This document shows, piece after piece, positions 6,009 through 12,415 of a stretch of DNA of 12,416 nt (position 1 is the stretch's first letter; the number at the start of each line of letters is the position of its first letter). The translations under genes and the position numbers were made by a program. The notes under the pieces were generated by a model. That model was not told the origin of the DNA. It saw only the letters and a list, made by a program, of their open reading frames with translations, and did not search any database. Source of the stretch: CAYRHN01 sp964424115 (GTDB taxonomy: Bacteria > Chloroflexota > Anaerolineae > Anaerolineales > Anaerolineaceae); assembly GCA_964424115.1 (NCBI GenBank), contig CAYRHN010000039.1, positions 1-12,416 on the forward strand, given 5' to 3'.

Positions 6009-6028
6009 CTTTGCGCCTCTGCGTTAAG
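6009..6028. repeat. TTTGCG-type short tandem repeat relic
   Basis: CTTTGCGCCTCTGCGTTAAG consists of two slightly diverged octamer units (CTTTGCGC, CTCTGCGT). From memory, similar runs (TTAACGCAAAG... on the other strand) occur as short intergenic repeats in many bacterial genomes. Here only about two units remain. Its function is unknown. Confidence 0.4.
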
Positions 6029-6066
6029 GTCTTATTTGTCTTCTCGCCGAATAGCCTGATTGCCTG

Positions 6067-6072
6067 TATAAT
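6067..6072 (+). promoter_or_regulatory. Candidate -10 box for the channel gene
   Basis: Perfect TATAAT, preceded directly by TG (CCTGTATAAT), 33 bases before the ATG at 6106. No recognisable -35 lies at normal spacing. Confidence 0.45.
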
Positions 6073-6105
6073 AGCCCCAATCTCAGCATAGAGGAGCAAT
6101 CTTCA

Positions 6106-7995
6106 ATGAAATACACCTGGCGCGAAAAACTTCGTTATGCCTTCGACAACTACATGGCGCGCGGCACCAAAGCCCTCATTGGCGGCCTGGCAATCCTTTC
6201 TATCATCGCCATTGCCATCGTTGCGGCGGTCGTTTCCCTCACCCAAATGCCCGTCAATGATGGAGGCCCGGTCAGCTTCTTCGAAGCCGCCTGGCTGGGC
6301 ATGATGCGCACCCTCGACGCCGGCACGATGGGCGGCGATACCGGCATCGCCTTCCGCGGGGCCATGTTCGCCATCACCCTGGTGGGCATCTTTGTCATCT
6401 CTAGCCTGATCGGCGTTCTCACCAGCGGGGTGGATTCCAAGATGGACGAGCTGCGCAAAGGCCGCAGCAAGGTCATCGAACACGATCACACCGTCATCCT
6501 GGGCTGGACGCCGCAGATCTTTGCCATCCTCAGCGAGCTGATCGCCGCCAACGCCAACCAGAAAAATCCGCGCATCGTCATCCTCGGCGACAAGGACAAG
6601 GTGGAAATGGAAGATGAGATCAAAGACCGCATCGGCGCCACCGGCAACACGCGCATCATCTGCCGCAGCGGTAATCCGGTGGATATGGCCGATCTGCAGA
6701 TCGCCGGGCTGCAAACCAGCAAATCCATTGTCATCCTGGCGCCTGAATCCACCGACCCGGACGCCGTGACGATCAAGACGATCCTGGCCATCACCAACAA
6801 CGCGGAGCGGCGCGCTGCCCCTTATCACATCGTGGCTGAGATCCGGGACCCGAGGAACTACGAGGTTGCCCGGCTGGTCGGCAAGGACGAGGTGGAACTG
6901 GTCCTCACCGGCGACCTGATCTCGCGCATCATTGCCCAAACCTGCCGCCAGTCTGGCCTGTCGGTGGTCTACACCGAGCTGCTCGACTTTGGCGGAGACG
7001 AGATCTACTTCAAAGAGGAGCCTTCCCTGGTTGGGAAGACCTTCGGCGAGGCGTTGGCCGCCTACGAGGATTCGGCCCTGATCGGGCTTAAATCCGCCGG
7101 AATTGCTCGCCTGCACCCCCCGCTGAAGACCGTCATCCAACCCGGCGACCAGATCGTAGCCATCTCCGAAGATGACGACACCATCCGCCTCTCCGGTCTG
7201 TCTTCCATTCCGCTGCAGGAGGAGTTGATCCTGGCCGGCAGTCCCCGCCGCGCTGTCCCTGAGCAGATCCTCATCCTGGGATGGAACTGGCGCACCCCGG
7301 CGGTCATCAATGAGCTGGATCATTACGTGGCGGCCGGATCGCATGTGCGCGTGGTGGCTGAGAACGAGACTGCCCCCGGCCTGCTGGAGCAGCGCTGCAC
7401 GGCCCTTGCCAACTTGCGCGTATCCTTCCAGGCCGGTGAAACCACCGACCGCCGCGTGCTGGATGAACTGCGCCCGCAATCTTTTAACACCGTCATCGTC
7501 CTTTCCAATGACGGTGCGGAGGATGAGGAGGCGGACGCCAAAACCCTCATGACCCTGCTGCACCTGCGCGATATTGCCGAGAAGAGCGGCGTCAAATTCT
7601 CCATTGTCAGCGAAATGCTCAATATTCACAACCGTGAGCTGGCTGAGGTGACCCACGCCGACGATTTCATTGTCAGCGATAAGATCATCAGCCTGATGCT
7701 GGCCCAGGTGTCGGAGAATAAATCCATCAATGCCATCCTGGCGGATATCTTTGACCCCGAAGGCTCCGAGATCTATCTGAAACCGGTCGAGGATTACGTC
7801 AAGACCGGCGCGGCGCTTAATTTCTACACCGTGCTGGAATCCGCCCGCCGCCGCGGGCAGATCGCCATTGGTTACCGCCTGGCCGGACTGGGAGGCGATG
7901 CTTCCAAATCGTACGGCGTGGCGGTCAACCCGGATAAATCCAACCTGATCACCTTCTCCCCCGGCGACAAGATCATTGTCATCGCCGAGGAGTGA
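6106..7995 (+). CDS. CASTOR/POLLUX-like ion channel with two RCK-type domains
   Basis: A 629-residue inner-membrane protein of the bacterial branch related to the plant CASTOR/POLLUX channels. It should form a gated cation channel. Two membrane helices flank a pore loop: about residues 22-45 and 84-107, with the pore region FFEAAWLGMMRTLDAGTMGG (58-77). The TLDAGTMGGDTG stretch sits where K+ channels carry their selectivity filter but is not TVGYG-like, which is typical of this family. The linker VLTSGVDSKMDELRKGRS (104-121) leads into a first Rossmann-like domain (HTVILGWTPQIFAILSEL, from 128). A second begins at about 387 (QILILGWNWRTPAVINEL), followed by C-terminal ligand-sensing parts (GDQIVAIS at 347-354, GDKIIVIAEE at the end). 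Length and order are full. GAGGAG (6091-6096) precedes the ATG by nine bases. The ligand and ion cannot be read from sequence. Confidence 0.9.
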   Translation: MKYTWREKLRYAFDNYMARGTKALIGGLAILSIIAIAIVAAVVSLTQMPVNDGGPVSFFEAAWLGMMRTLDAGTMGGDTGIAFRGAMFAITLVGIFVISSLIGVLTSGVDSKMDELRKGRSKVIEHDHTVILGWTPQIFAILSELIAANANQKNPRIVILGDKDKVEMEDEIKDRIGATGNTRIICRSGNPVDMADLQIAGLQTSKSIVILAPESTDPDAVTIKTILAITNNAERRAAPYHIVAEIRDPRNYEVARLVGKDEVELVLTGDLISRIIAQTCRQSGLSVVYTELLDFGGDEIYFKEEPSLVGKTFGEALAAYEDSALIGLKSAGIARLHPPLKTVIQPGDQIVAISEDDDTIRLSGLSSIPLQEELILAGSPRRAVPEQILILGWNWRTPAVINELDHYVAAGSHVRVVAENETAPGLLEQRCTALANLRVSFQAGETTDRRVLDELRPQSFNTVIVLSNDGAEDEEADAKTLMTLLHLRDIAEKSGVKFSIVSEMLNIHNRELAEVTHADDFIVSDKIISLMLAQVSENKSINAILADIFDPEGSEIYLKPVEDYVKTGAALNFYTVLESARRRGQIAIGYRLAGLGGDASKSYGVAVNPDKSNLITFSPGDKIIVIAEE

Positions 7996-8014
7996 CCGCG
8001 AAGTGCGATCCGTG

Positions 8015-8041
8015 TTGAAGTATTTCAGAATGGGCTATAAT
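8015..8041 (+). promoter_or_regulatory. Candidate promoter of the zinc-ribbon gene
   Basis: TTGAAG (8015-8020) and TATAAT (8036-8041) are separated by 15 bases, slightly short for a sigma-70-type promoter. The -10 ends 36 bases before the ATG at 8078. This suggests the gene is transcribed separately from the channel gene. Confidence 0.45.
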
Positions 8042-8064
8042 AAAACCATCTAATTCCTAATTCC

Positions 8065-8074
8065 AGGAGGTGAT
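8065..8074 (+). promoter_or_regulatory. Full-length Shine-Dalgarno
   Basis: AGGAGGTGAT is the full complement of the usual 16S rRNA 3' end. AGGAGG lies seven bases before the ATG at 8078, so strong translation is expected. It also fixes the start of this gene. Confidence 0.75.
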
Positions 8075-8077
8075 CCT

Positions 8078-8572
8078 ATGTTAGATAAACTACGCCAGAC
8101 GGCTGAAGCGGCCAAGTTTAAGGCCAACCAGATGATGAAGGTCAATAAGATCGAGGGTGAGATCAATCACCTGAAAGCAGAGATCGACAAGGTGCGCCTG
8201 CAGATCGCCGACCAGGTGCTGGCCCTGCGCGCCAGCGGGACGGCTTTTCCGCAGCTCGACGAGTTATTTGCTTCCCTGGACCAGATCAATGCCCAGGTGG
8301 CAGCCAAGAATGTTGAACTGGAAGCGGCCAAGGCGGAGCAACCGCCTGCCCCGCCGCAGTGCCCCAACTGCCATACCATCGTCCAGCCCGGCGCCACCTT
8401 TTGCCCCAAGTGCGGCGCCTCTCTGGTACCACCGCCACCCACGCCTTTGGAAGCTGCCCCGGCGCCTGCCCCAGCGCCTGCTCCGGCTCCGCGCGTTTGC
8501 CCGCAATGCGGCACCCCGGCCCCTGGTGGCAATGCCTTTTGCATGAATTGCGGAGCAAAGATCAATCCCTGA
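8078..8572 (+). CDS. Coiled-coil protein with two C-terminal zinc ribbons
   Basis: A 164-residue soluble protein. Residues about 22-86 have heptad-like spacing of Leu, Ile and Val among charged residues (KIEGEINHLKAEIDKVRLQI), a probable coiled coil. Two four-Cys zinc ribbons follow: Cys95, 98, 109, 112 (CPNCH...FCPKCG) and Cys141, 144, 155, 158 (CPQCG...FCMNCG). They are joined by a Pro/Ala linker with six AP pairs (127-138). No membrane segment is present. Zinc-ribbon pairs of this kind occur in many bacterial proteins of unknown role and usually mediate protein or nucleic-acid contacts. Here the coiled coil suggests an oligomer. The start is decided by the full Shine-Dalgarno. A strong terminator closes the unit after the stop. 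It lies 82 bases behind the channel gene with its own candidate promoter, so a functional link to the channel is not shown. Confidence 0.88.
   Translation: MLDKLRQTAEAAKFKANQMMKVNKIEGEINHLKAEIDKVRLQIADQVLALRASGTAFPQLDELFASLDQINAQVAAKNVELEAAKAEQPPAPPQCPNCHTIVQPGATFCPKCGASLVPPPPTPLEAAPAPAPAPAPAPRVCPQCGTPAPGGNAFCMNCGAKINP
8456..8491 (+). repeat. Ala-Pro coding repeat (six units)
   Basis: Six imperfect GCN-CCN codon pairs encode the flexible linker between the two zinc ribbons. Synonymous codon differences mean it is not a fresh slippage tract. Confidence 0.8.
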
Positions 8573-8587
8573 TCCTTCTCAGATTTT

Positions 8588-8620
8588 TCACCCGCCGGCA
8601 AGCCCGGCGGGTGATTTTTT
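8588..8620 (+). terminator. Intrinsic terminator after the zinc-ribbon gene
   Basis: An 11-bp perfect stem, TCACCCGCCGG (8588-8598) with CCGGCGGGTGA (8604-8614), has a five-base loop and is followed by six T (8615-8620). It begins 16 bases after the stop codon and is the clearest terminator in the window. Confidence 0.93.
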
Positions 8621-8671
8621 CGCCGTGGCCGGCCGTCCCCGGCCTGTGATGGATAAGGATCCCATTAATCG

Positions 8672-9625
8672 ATGAAAATTCGTAAATTTGAACCTGCCGA
8701 TTACCCGGCCATTGTGGCCATTCGCAGCAGTTTGAACATCGTCTGGCCGGCTGCCTCGCAAGACCCGGCCGTCTGGATGGAAAACGACCGCCACCGTTCG
8801 CCCAAGTGCTTCTTTCAGCGCTGGGTGGCTGAAGAAGACGGCTGCGTGGTCGGCGCGGCATCCTGCGGCAACCGCCTGGATGATTACCATCCACAGAAGT
8901 TCTATATCAATGTCGAGGTGCCTGCCAGGAACCGCAACCGCGGCATCGGCGGCGCGCTCTATCAGCGGCTGATGGAAACGCTGGAGCCGCTCCATCCCAC
9001 CATTCTGCGCACCGACATCCTGGAAAACCAGATCCAGTCCTATCCCTGGGTCCAGCGGCGCGGTTTCCGCGAGGTCTGGCGCGAAACGCCCGTCCACCTC
9101 CCGGTTGCCGGGTTTGACTTTGCGCCGTACACCGGATTGGAACCGTCTCTGCAAGCCGAAGGCATCCGCATTACCACTCTGCGCGGTCTGGAGGGCGACC
9201 CCGAGCGCGACCGTAAGGCCCATGCGCTGTACACGGACCTCAGCCGGGATGTGCCCAGCGAGCTGCCGGAGTTCATCCCCATCCCCTTCGAGGATTGGAA
9301 AGCCATGTGTCTGGATGACCCCGGCGCCGACCCGGAGAAGTTCTTTGTGGCTATGCAGGGGGAACGCTACATTGCCCTGCATGAATTGTGGGCTGAACCC
9401 GGCGGAGCAGAATTACTGGGCAGCCTGCTGGGCACCCTGCCGGACTTCCGCGGCAAGCGCATTGGCCTGGCTTTGCTCTTGCGCGCCATTGCCTGCGCAC
9501 AAGAGCACCATTTGCCGGTCTTCAAGACCTGCACGGCGCGGGTCAATGCCCCCATGCAGGCGCTCTTCAACCGCCTGGGATTTGCTCGCGACCCGGAATG
9601 GCTGCAATGCCAGAAGGATATATAA
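8672..9625 (+). CDS. Tandem GNAT-domain N-acetyltransferase (second)
   Basis: A 317-residue protein with two GNAT domains. Domain 1 (about 1-145) has the strand FYINVEVPA and acetyl-CoA loop RNRGIGG (88-94). Domain 2 (about 164-317) has PDFRGKRIGLALL (257-269) and the typical end NAPMQALFNRLGF (292-304). Loop 1 has R-x-x-G-x-G form; loop 2 is RGKRIGLA with Leu-Ala in place of the usual G-x-A/G ending, so only one site may be fully competent. An in-frame TAA at 8666 forces the start at 8672 or later. The Shine-Dalgarno is poor (AAGG at 8655-8658, 13 bases away), which predicts weak translation. It is isolated by the terminator upstream. The substrate is unknown. It differs clearly from the other tandem GNAT at 3383-4390. 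Confidence 0.87.
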   Translation: MKIRKFEPADYPAIVAIRSSLNIVWPAASQDPAVWMENDRHRSPKCFFQRWVAEEDGCVVGAASCGNRLDDYHPQKFYINVEVPARNRNRGIGGALYQRLMETLEPLHPTILRTDILENQIQSYPWVQRRGFREVWRETPVHLPVAGFDFAPYTGLEPSLQAEGIRITTLRGLEGDPERDRKAHALYTDLSRDVPSELPEFIPIPFEDWKAMCLDDPGADPEKFFVAMQGERYIALHELWAEPGGAELLGSLLGTLPDFRGKRIGLALLLRAIACAQEHHLPVFKTCTARVNAPMQALFNRLGFARDPEWLQCQKDI

Positions 9626-9626
9626 T
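9621..9626 (+). promoter_or_regulatory. Candidate -10 box for the ABC exporter
   Basis: TATAAT overlaps the last codon and stop of the GNAT gene, 76 bases before the ABC start. No clear -35. A transcript starting about seven bases downstream would begin just before the strong hairpin at 9639-9676. Confidence 0.4.
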
Positions 9627-9638
9627 GGATTGAAGAAT

Positions 9639-9676
9639 GGTGGATTTCATCTCCCGAAAGCGAGGTGAAATCCACC
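9639..9676 (+). promoter_or_regulatory. Strong stem-loop with GAAA loop in the ABC exporter leader
   Basis: GGTGGATTTCATCTC (9639-9653) pairs with GAGGTGAAATCCACC (9662-9676): 15 positions with one T/G wobble. The apex CCGAAAGC can close as C-GAAA-G, a GNRA tetraloop, after one C/C mismatch. No T-tract follows, so it is not a normal terminator on this strand. It ends 15 bases before the GGGAGA Shine-Dalgarno (9692-9697). It may stabilise or regulate the exporter mRNA, or protect the 3' end of the GNAT mRNA. No known riboswitch class is recognised. Confidence 0.7.
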
Positions 9677-9702
9677 CGAAACACTGACCCTGGGAGAAAC
9701 TG

Positions 9703-11655
9703 ATGGGACATCATGGATTGCGGGGGCTGATCAACGCTCCTGAAGAAAAACCAAAGATCACCCGCACCCTGCTGCGGCGGGTGTTTGCCTATGCCGTGCC
9801 GTACCGGCGCTTGATTGTTGCGGTGCTGCTGCTGATCCTGGCGGCCATGGGGTTGCAGCTGCTCACCCCGCTGATCATGCGCGACCTGATCGACCGCACC
9901 ATCCCTGCCGGGGATGTCAACCGCCTGATCCTGCTGGCCTTTGCGCTGCTGCTTATCCCGGCTCTGAACGGCGTGATCCAGGTGGCCCAGCGCCGCTACA
10001 ACTCCCGCATTGGCGAAGGTGTCATCTACGACCTGCGCCTGGCGCTCTATGCCCGTCTTCAGCGCATGTCGCTGCGATTCTTCACCAATACCCGGGTCGG
10101 CGAGCTGATGAGCCGCCTGAACAACGATGTGGTCGGCGCGCAGAACGCCATCACCAACACCATTGTCGGCATCATTACCCAGTTCTTCCAGGGCGTGACC
10201 GTCCTGGCGGTCATGCTCACCCTGGAGTGGCGCCTGACCCTGATCAGCGTGGTCATCCTGCCGCTTTTCATCCTTGCCGCGCGCCTGCTGGGCAACCGCC
10301 TGCGCGACATGGCTCGCCGCCAGATGGAAGCCAACGCGCAGATGAACGCGATGATGAACGAAACCCTCAACATCGGCGGCGCCCTGCTGGTCAAGCTGTT
10401 TGGGCGCCAGCAGGTGGAGGTGGAGCGCTTTGCCGGGCGCGCCGCCCAGGTGCGCGATCTGGGCGTCCAGCGTTCGATGACCGGCTCGATCTTCATGGCC
10501 ATCATCGGCCTGATCAGCGCCGTTGGCACCGCACTGGTCTACGGGTTGGGCGGCTACTTCGTCATCGAAGGCGCTTTCACGGTGGGAACGATCGTCGCCT
10601 TTGGCGCCTACCTGGGCAGCCTGTACGGCGCGCTGCAAGGCCTTTCCAACGCGCCGGTCGAGTTTGCCACCTCCATGGTCAGCTTTGAACGCGTCTTCGA
10701 AGTGATCGACCTGCCAGTGGACATCCCCGAAAAACCGGATGCGTTGGACCTGGCGGATATTCGCGGCGAGATCGAGTTTGACCACGTTTCCTTCCAGTAC
10801 GAGAGCGGCGACGAGAAACTGCTCAGCGATGTACACCGCTACGGCAGCATGGATAACGTCACCGCTGTGCTTTCGGGCGGCGTGTCCGAGCGGGAAGGCG
10901 AGGGCAAATCCTCTGGGGAGGAAGAACATGGCTCCGTTTCCAGCCAGGCCCGCACCGTGGCGCTGGAGCAGATCAGCTTCCGCGCCTCGCCGGGGCAGCT
11001 GGTGGCGCTGGTTGGCCCCTCCGGCGCCGGCAAGACCACCCTCACCTACCTCATCCCGCGCCTCTACGACCCCACCGAGGGGATCATCCGCATTGACGGC
11101 CACAACCTGCGCGATGTGACCCTCGACTCGCTGGCAGAGCGCATCGGCATGGTCACCCAAGAGACTTACCTGTTCCACGATACCATCCGCACCAACCTGC
11201 AATACGCCCGTCTGAATGCTACCCAGGCCGAGCTGGAAACCGCCTGCCGGGTGGCTAACATCCACGGCTTTATCCAGGATCTGCCGGAGGGTTATGACAC
11301 GATCGTCGGTGAACGCGGTTACCGCCTGAGTGGCGGCGAAAAGCAGCGCATCGCCCTGGCGCGGGTCATCCTCAAAGATCCGCGCATCCTTGTCCTGGAC
11401 GAGGCTACCAGCTCGTTGGATAGTGAATCCGAGGCCTTGATCCAGGAGGCGCTGGCCAAAGTGATGGTCAACCGCACCAGCATCGTCATTGCCCACCGCC
11501 TGAGCACCATCCTGGCTGCCGACCTGATCCTGGTCATCGATCGCGGGCGGATCGTCGAAAGCGGCCGTCACGCCGACCTGCTGGCCCGCGGCGGGTTGTA
11601 TGCCGGGCTGTACCAGACCCAGTTCCGCAAAGGAGAGAGCGGCGGCCGCGGATAG
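9703..11655 (+). CDS. ABC exporter, fused permease and ATPase, with unusual insert in the ATPase domain
   Basis: A 650-residue MsbA/MdlB-type half transporter of the inner membrane that should work as a dimer. The membrane domain (about 25-330) has six helices, near 36-60, 75-95, 148-172, 177-195, 258-285 and 290-312. The ATPase domain has A-loop Tyr366 (VSFQYES), Walker A GPSGAGKTT (438-446), Q-loop Gln486 (VTQETYLF), signature LSGGEKQR (542-549), Walker B ILVLDEATSSLD (562-573) and H-loop His598, all intact. Residues about 370-418 form an extra segment between A-loop and Walker A: KLLSDVHRYGSMDNVTAVLS, then a charged Ser/Gly/Glu-rich stretch. After it the canonical ALEQISFRASPGQ begins. The cargo is unknown; lipid or drug are common. 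GGGAGA is placed six bases before the ATG. No partner ABC gene is adjacent, so a homodimer is likely. Confidence 0.93.
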   Translation: MGHHGLRGLINAPEEKPKITRTLLRRVFAYAVPYRRLIVAVLLLILAAMGLQLLTPLIMRDLIDRTIPAGDVNRLILLAFALLLIPALNGVIQVAQRRYNSRIGEGVIYDLRLALYARLQRMSLRFFTNTRVGELMSRLNNDVVGAQNAITNTIVGIITQFFQGVTVLAVMLTLEWRLTLISVVILPLFILAARLLGNRLRDMARRQMEANAQMNAMMNETLNIGGALLVKLFGRQQVEVERFAGRAAQVRDLGVQRSMTGSIFMAIIGLISAVGTALVYGLGGYFVIEGAFTVGTIVAFGAYLGSLYGALQGLSNAPVEFATSMVSFERVFEVIDLPVDIPEKPDALDLADIRGEIEFDHVSFQYESGDEKLLSDVHRYGSMDNVTAVLSGGVSEREGEGKSSGEEEHGSVSSQARTVALEQISFRASPGQLVALVGPSGAGKTTLTYLIPRLYDPTEGIIRIDGHNLRDVTLDSLAERIGMVTQETYLFHDTIRTNLQYARLNATQAELETACRVANIHGFIQDLPEGYDTIVGERGYRLSGGEKQRIALARVILKDPRILVLDEATSSLDSESEALIQEALAKVMVNRTSIVIAHRLSTILAADLILVIDRGRIVESGRHADLLARGGLYAGLYQTQFRKGESGGRG

Positions 11656-11692
11656 GCAAGGGAGAACCTGGATCAGAAAAGTAAGTCTCATC

Positions 11693-11701
11693 TGATATAT
11701 C
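11693..11701 (+). promoter_or_regulatory. Possible extended -10 for the small membrane protein gene
   Basis: TGATATATC fits an extended -10 (TG-n-TATATC) and ends 32 bases before the ATG at 11734. It has no clear -35, and the gene could instead be read through from the ABC exporter 78 bases upstream. Confidence 0.25.
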
Positions 11702-11733
11702 CAATGTGCCAATATGATCTCTGGAGGTGATGC

Positions 11734-11952
11734 ATGGCTGATATCCTTATCTACGGCGGGGTGGCTTTGATGATCGGCGGGTTGATCGCATTGATCGTGA
11801 TCGCCTTCACCAAGGGGATCGACAATGCGCGCATGATGCTGATGCTGCCCATCACGCTGCTCTTCCTGGTCGCCGACCGGCGCGGGATCTGGGCCTGGGC
11901 GGTCATCGCTCTCGGTCTGGTGCTGATGTTGATCGGCACGGGGATGCCTTAA
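11734..11952 (+). CDS. Small three-helix membrane protein, unknown function
   Basis: A 72-residue protein that is almost entirely hydrophobic. Probable helices are at residues 5-25 (LIYGGVALMIGGLIALIVIAF), 33-46 (MLMLPITLLFLVAD) and 52-70 (IWAWAVIALGLVLMLIGTG). They are separated by short charged turns, KGIDNAR and DRRG. There are no Cys or known motifs, and it looks like the many small uncharacterised membrane proteins of bacteria. The start is well supported by GGAGGTGAT (11723-11731), with GGAGG six bases from the ATG. It lies 78 bases after the ABC exporter in the same direction and could be an accessory subunit of it, but nothing shows this. Its stop is 13 bases from the end of the opposing gene. 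Confidence 0.75.
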   Translation: MADILIYGGVALMIGGLIALIVIAFTKGIDNARMMLMLPITLLFLVADRRGIWAWAVIALGLVLMLIGTGMP

Positions 11953-11965
11953 AGCGGGGCGCCAT

Positions 11966-12415
11966 TCAGGCCTCCACCAGCCAGGCGCTGGGGGGCGGCT
12001 GTGGGGTATGGCAGCCGTGAGCCTCCCTGAAACGCAGGTAAGCGCGGCGGAGGTGCACCACCAGATCCTCGTCATTCTCAAAATGGGTGCGCTGGAAGAG
12101 GATCAGGTCCTCCTCCTGCCTGGTGATCCTGAGTGGTGGATCCGTCGATCCGGAAGCCCTGGAGCAGATCTCCTGGGCGTAGTTTTCTGGAAAGTCGGAG
12201 CGCATCACATAACCGCTGCGGTTCACGGGCGGTTGGCGAACTGCGCCGGAGGGTTGACCGATTTCTGCCATTTGCGCACGTGGCTCGTGGCAGATTTCTG
12301 CCGCTTCTTCCCGCAAAGAAAAAGAATAAGGGGAGGAGGCAGCCGCAGCAGCCGCAGGGGTTTTTTCCTGCGCGGTTGCGGATTCTGCTGCTTCTGCTGC
12401 TGCTTCTTCTCTCCT
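11966..12415 (-). CDS. Unrecognised protein, C-terminal 149 residues, start outside window
   Basis: The minus-strand frame is open from the window's right edge to its stop at 11966-11968. A TTG at 12316 exists but the frame continues upstream without a stop, so the true start is probably beyond the window. The upstream part is Ala/Glu-rich (REEAAAEAAESATAQEK, then a poly-Ala run), resembling a flexible linker or coiled segment. A short hydrophobic SSLILFSL follows. The C-terminal part is polar, with QEEDLILFQRTHFENDEDLV and LRRAYLRFREAHGC. I do not recognise a family. The opposite strand is also open from 12082 to the edge, but that reading is Cys/Arg-rich and less protein-like. The gene converges on the small membrane protein gene. 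Moderately likely to be real; no function assigned. Confidence 0.5.
   Translation of the reverse strand, partial: RREEAAAEAAESATAQEKTPAAAAAASSPYSFSLREEAAEICHEPRAQMAEIGQPSGAVRQPPVNRSGYVMRSDFPENYAQEICSRASGSTDPPLRITRQEEDLILFQRTHFENDEDLVVHLRRAYLRFREAHGCHTPQPPPSAWLVEA
12383..12409. repeat. Short TTC/TGC codon repeat tract
   Basis: An imperfect run of TGC and TTC triplets (plus strand) encodes alternating Ala and Glu on the minus strand within the edge gene. It is a low-complexity tract prone to replication slippage. Confidence 0.6.

Noticed and set aside
6103..7656. 517-codon open frame on the minus strand
   Set aside because: Antisense to the CASTOR/POLLUX-like gene; low-complexity His/Asp/Gly/Gln composition, a typical shadow.
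8627..8644. GGCCGG/CCGGCC stem with six-base loop
   Set aside because: It lies behind a complete terminator, has no T-tract and is only 6 bp of GC-rich palindrome, likely to arise by chance at this base composition.
9367..12081. 904-codon open frame on the minus strand across GNAT, ABC and membrane protein genes
   Set aside because: It lies antisense to three well-supported genes with clear motifs. Its product is rich in His, Gln, Asp and Gly with no domain pattern, as expected for the antisense of GC-rich coding DNA.
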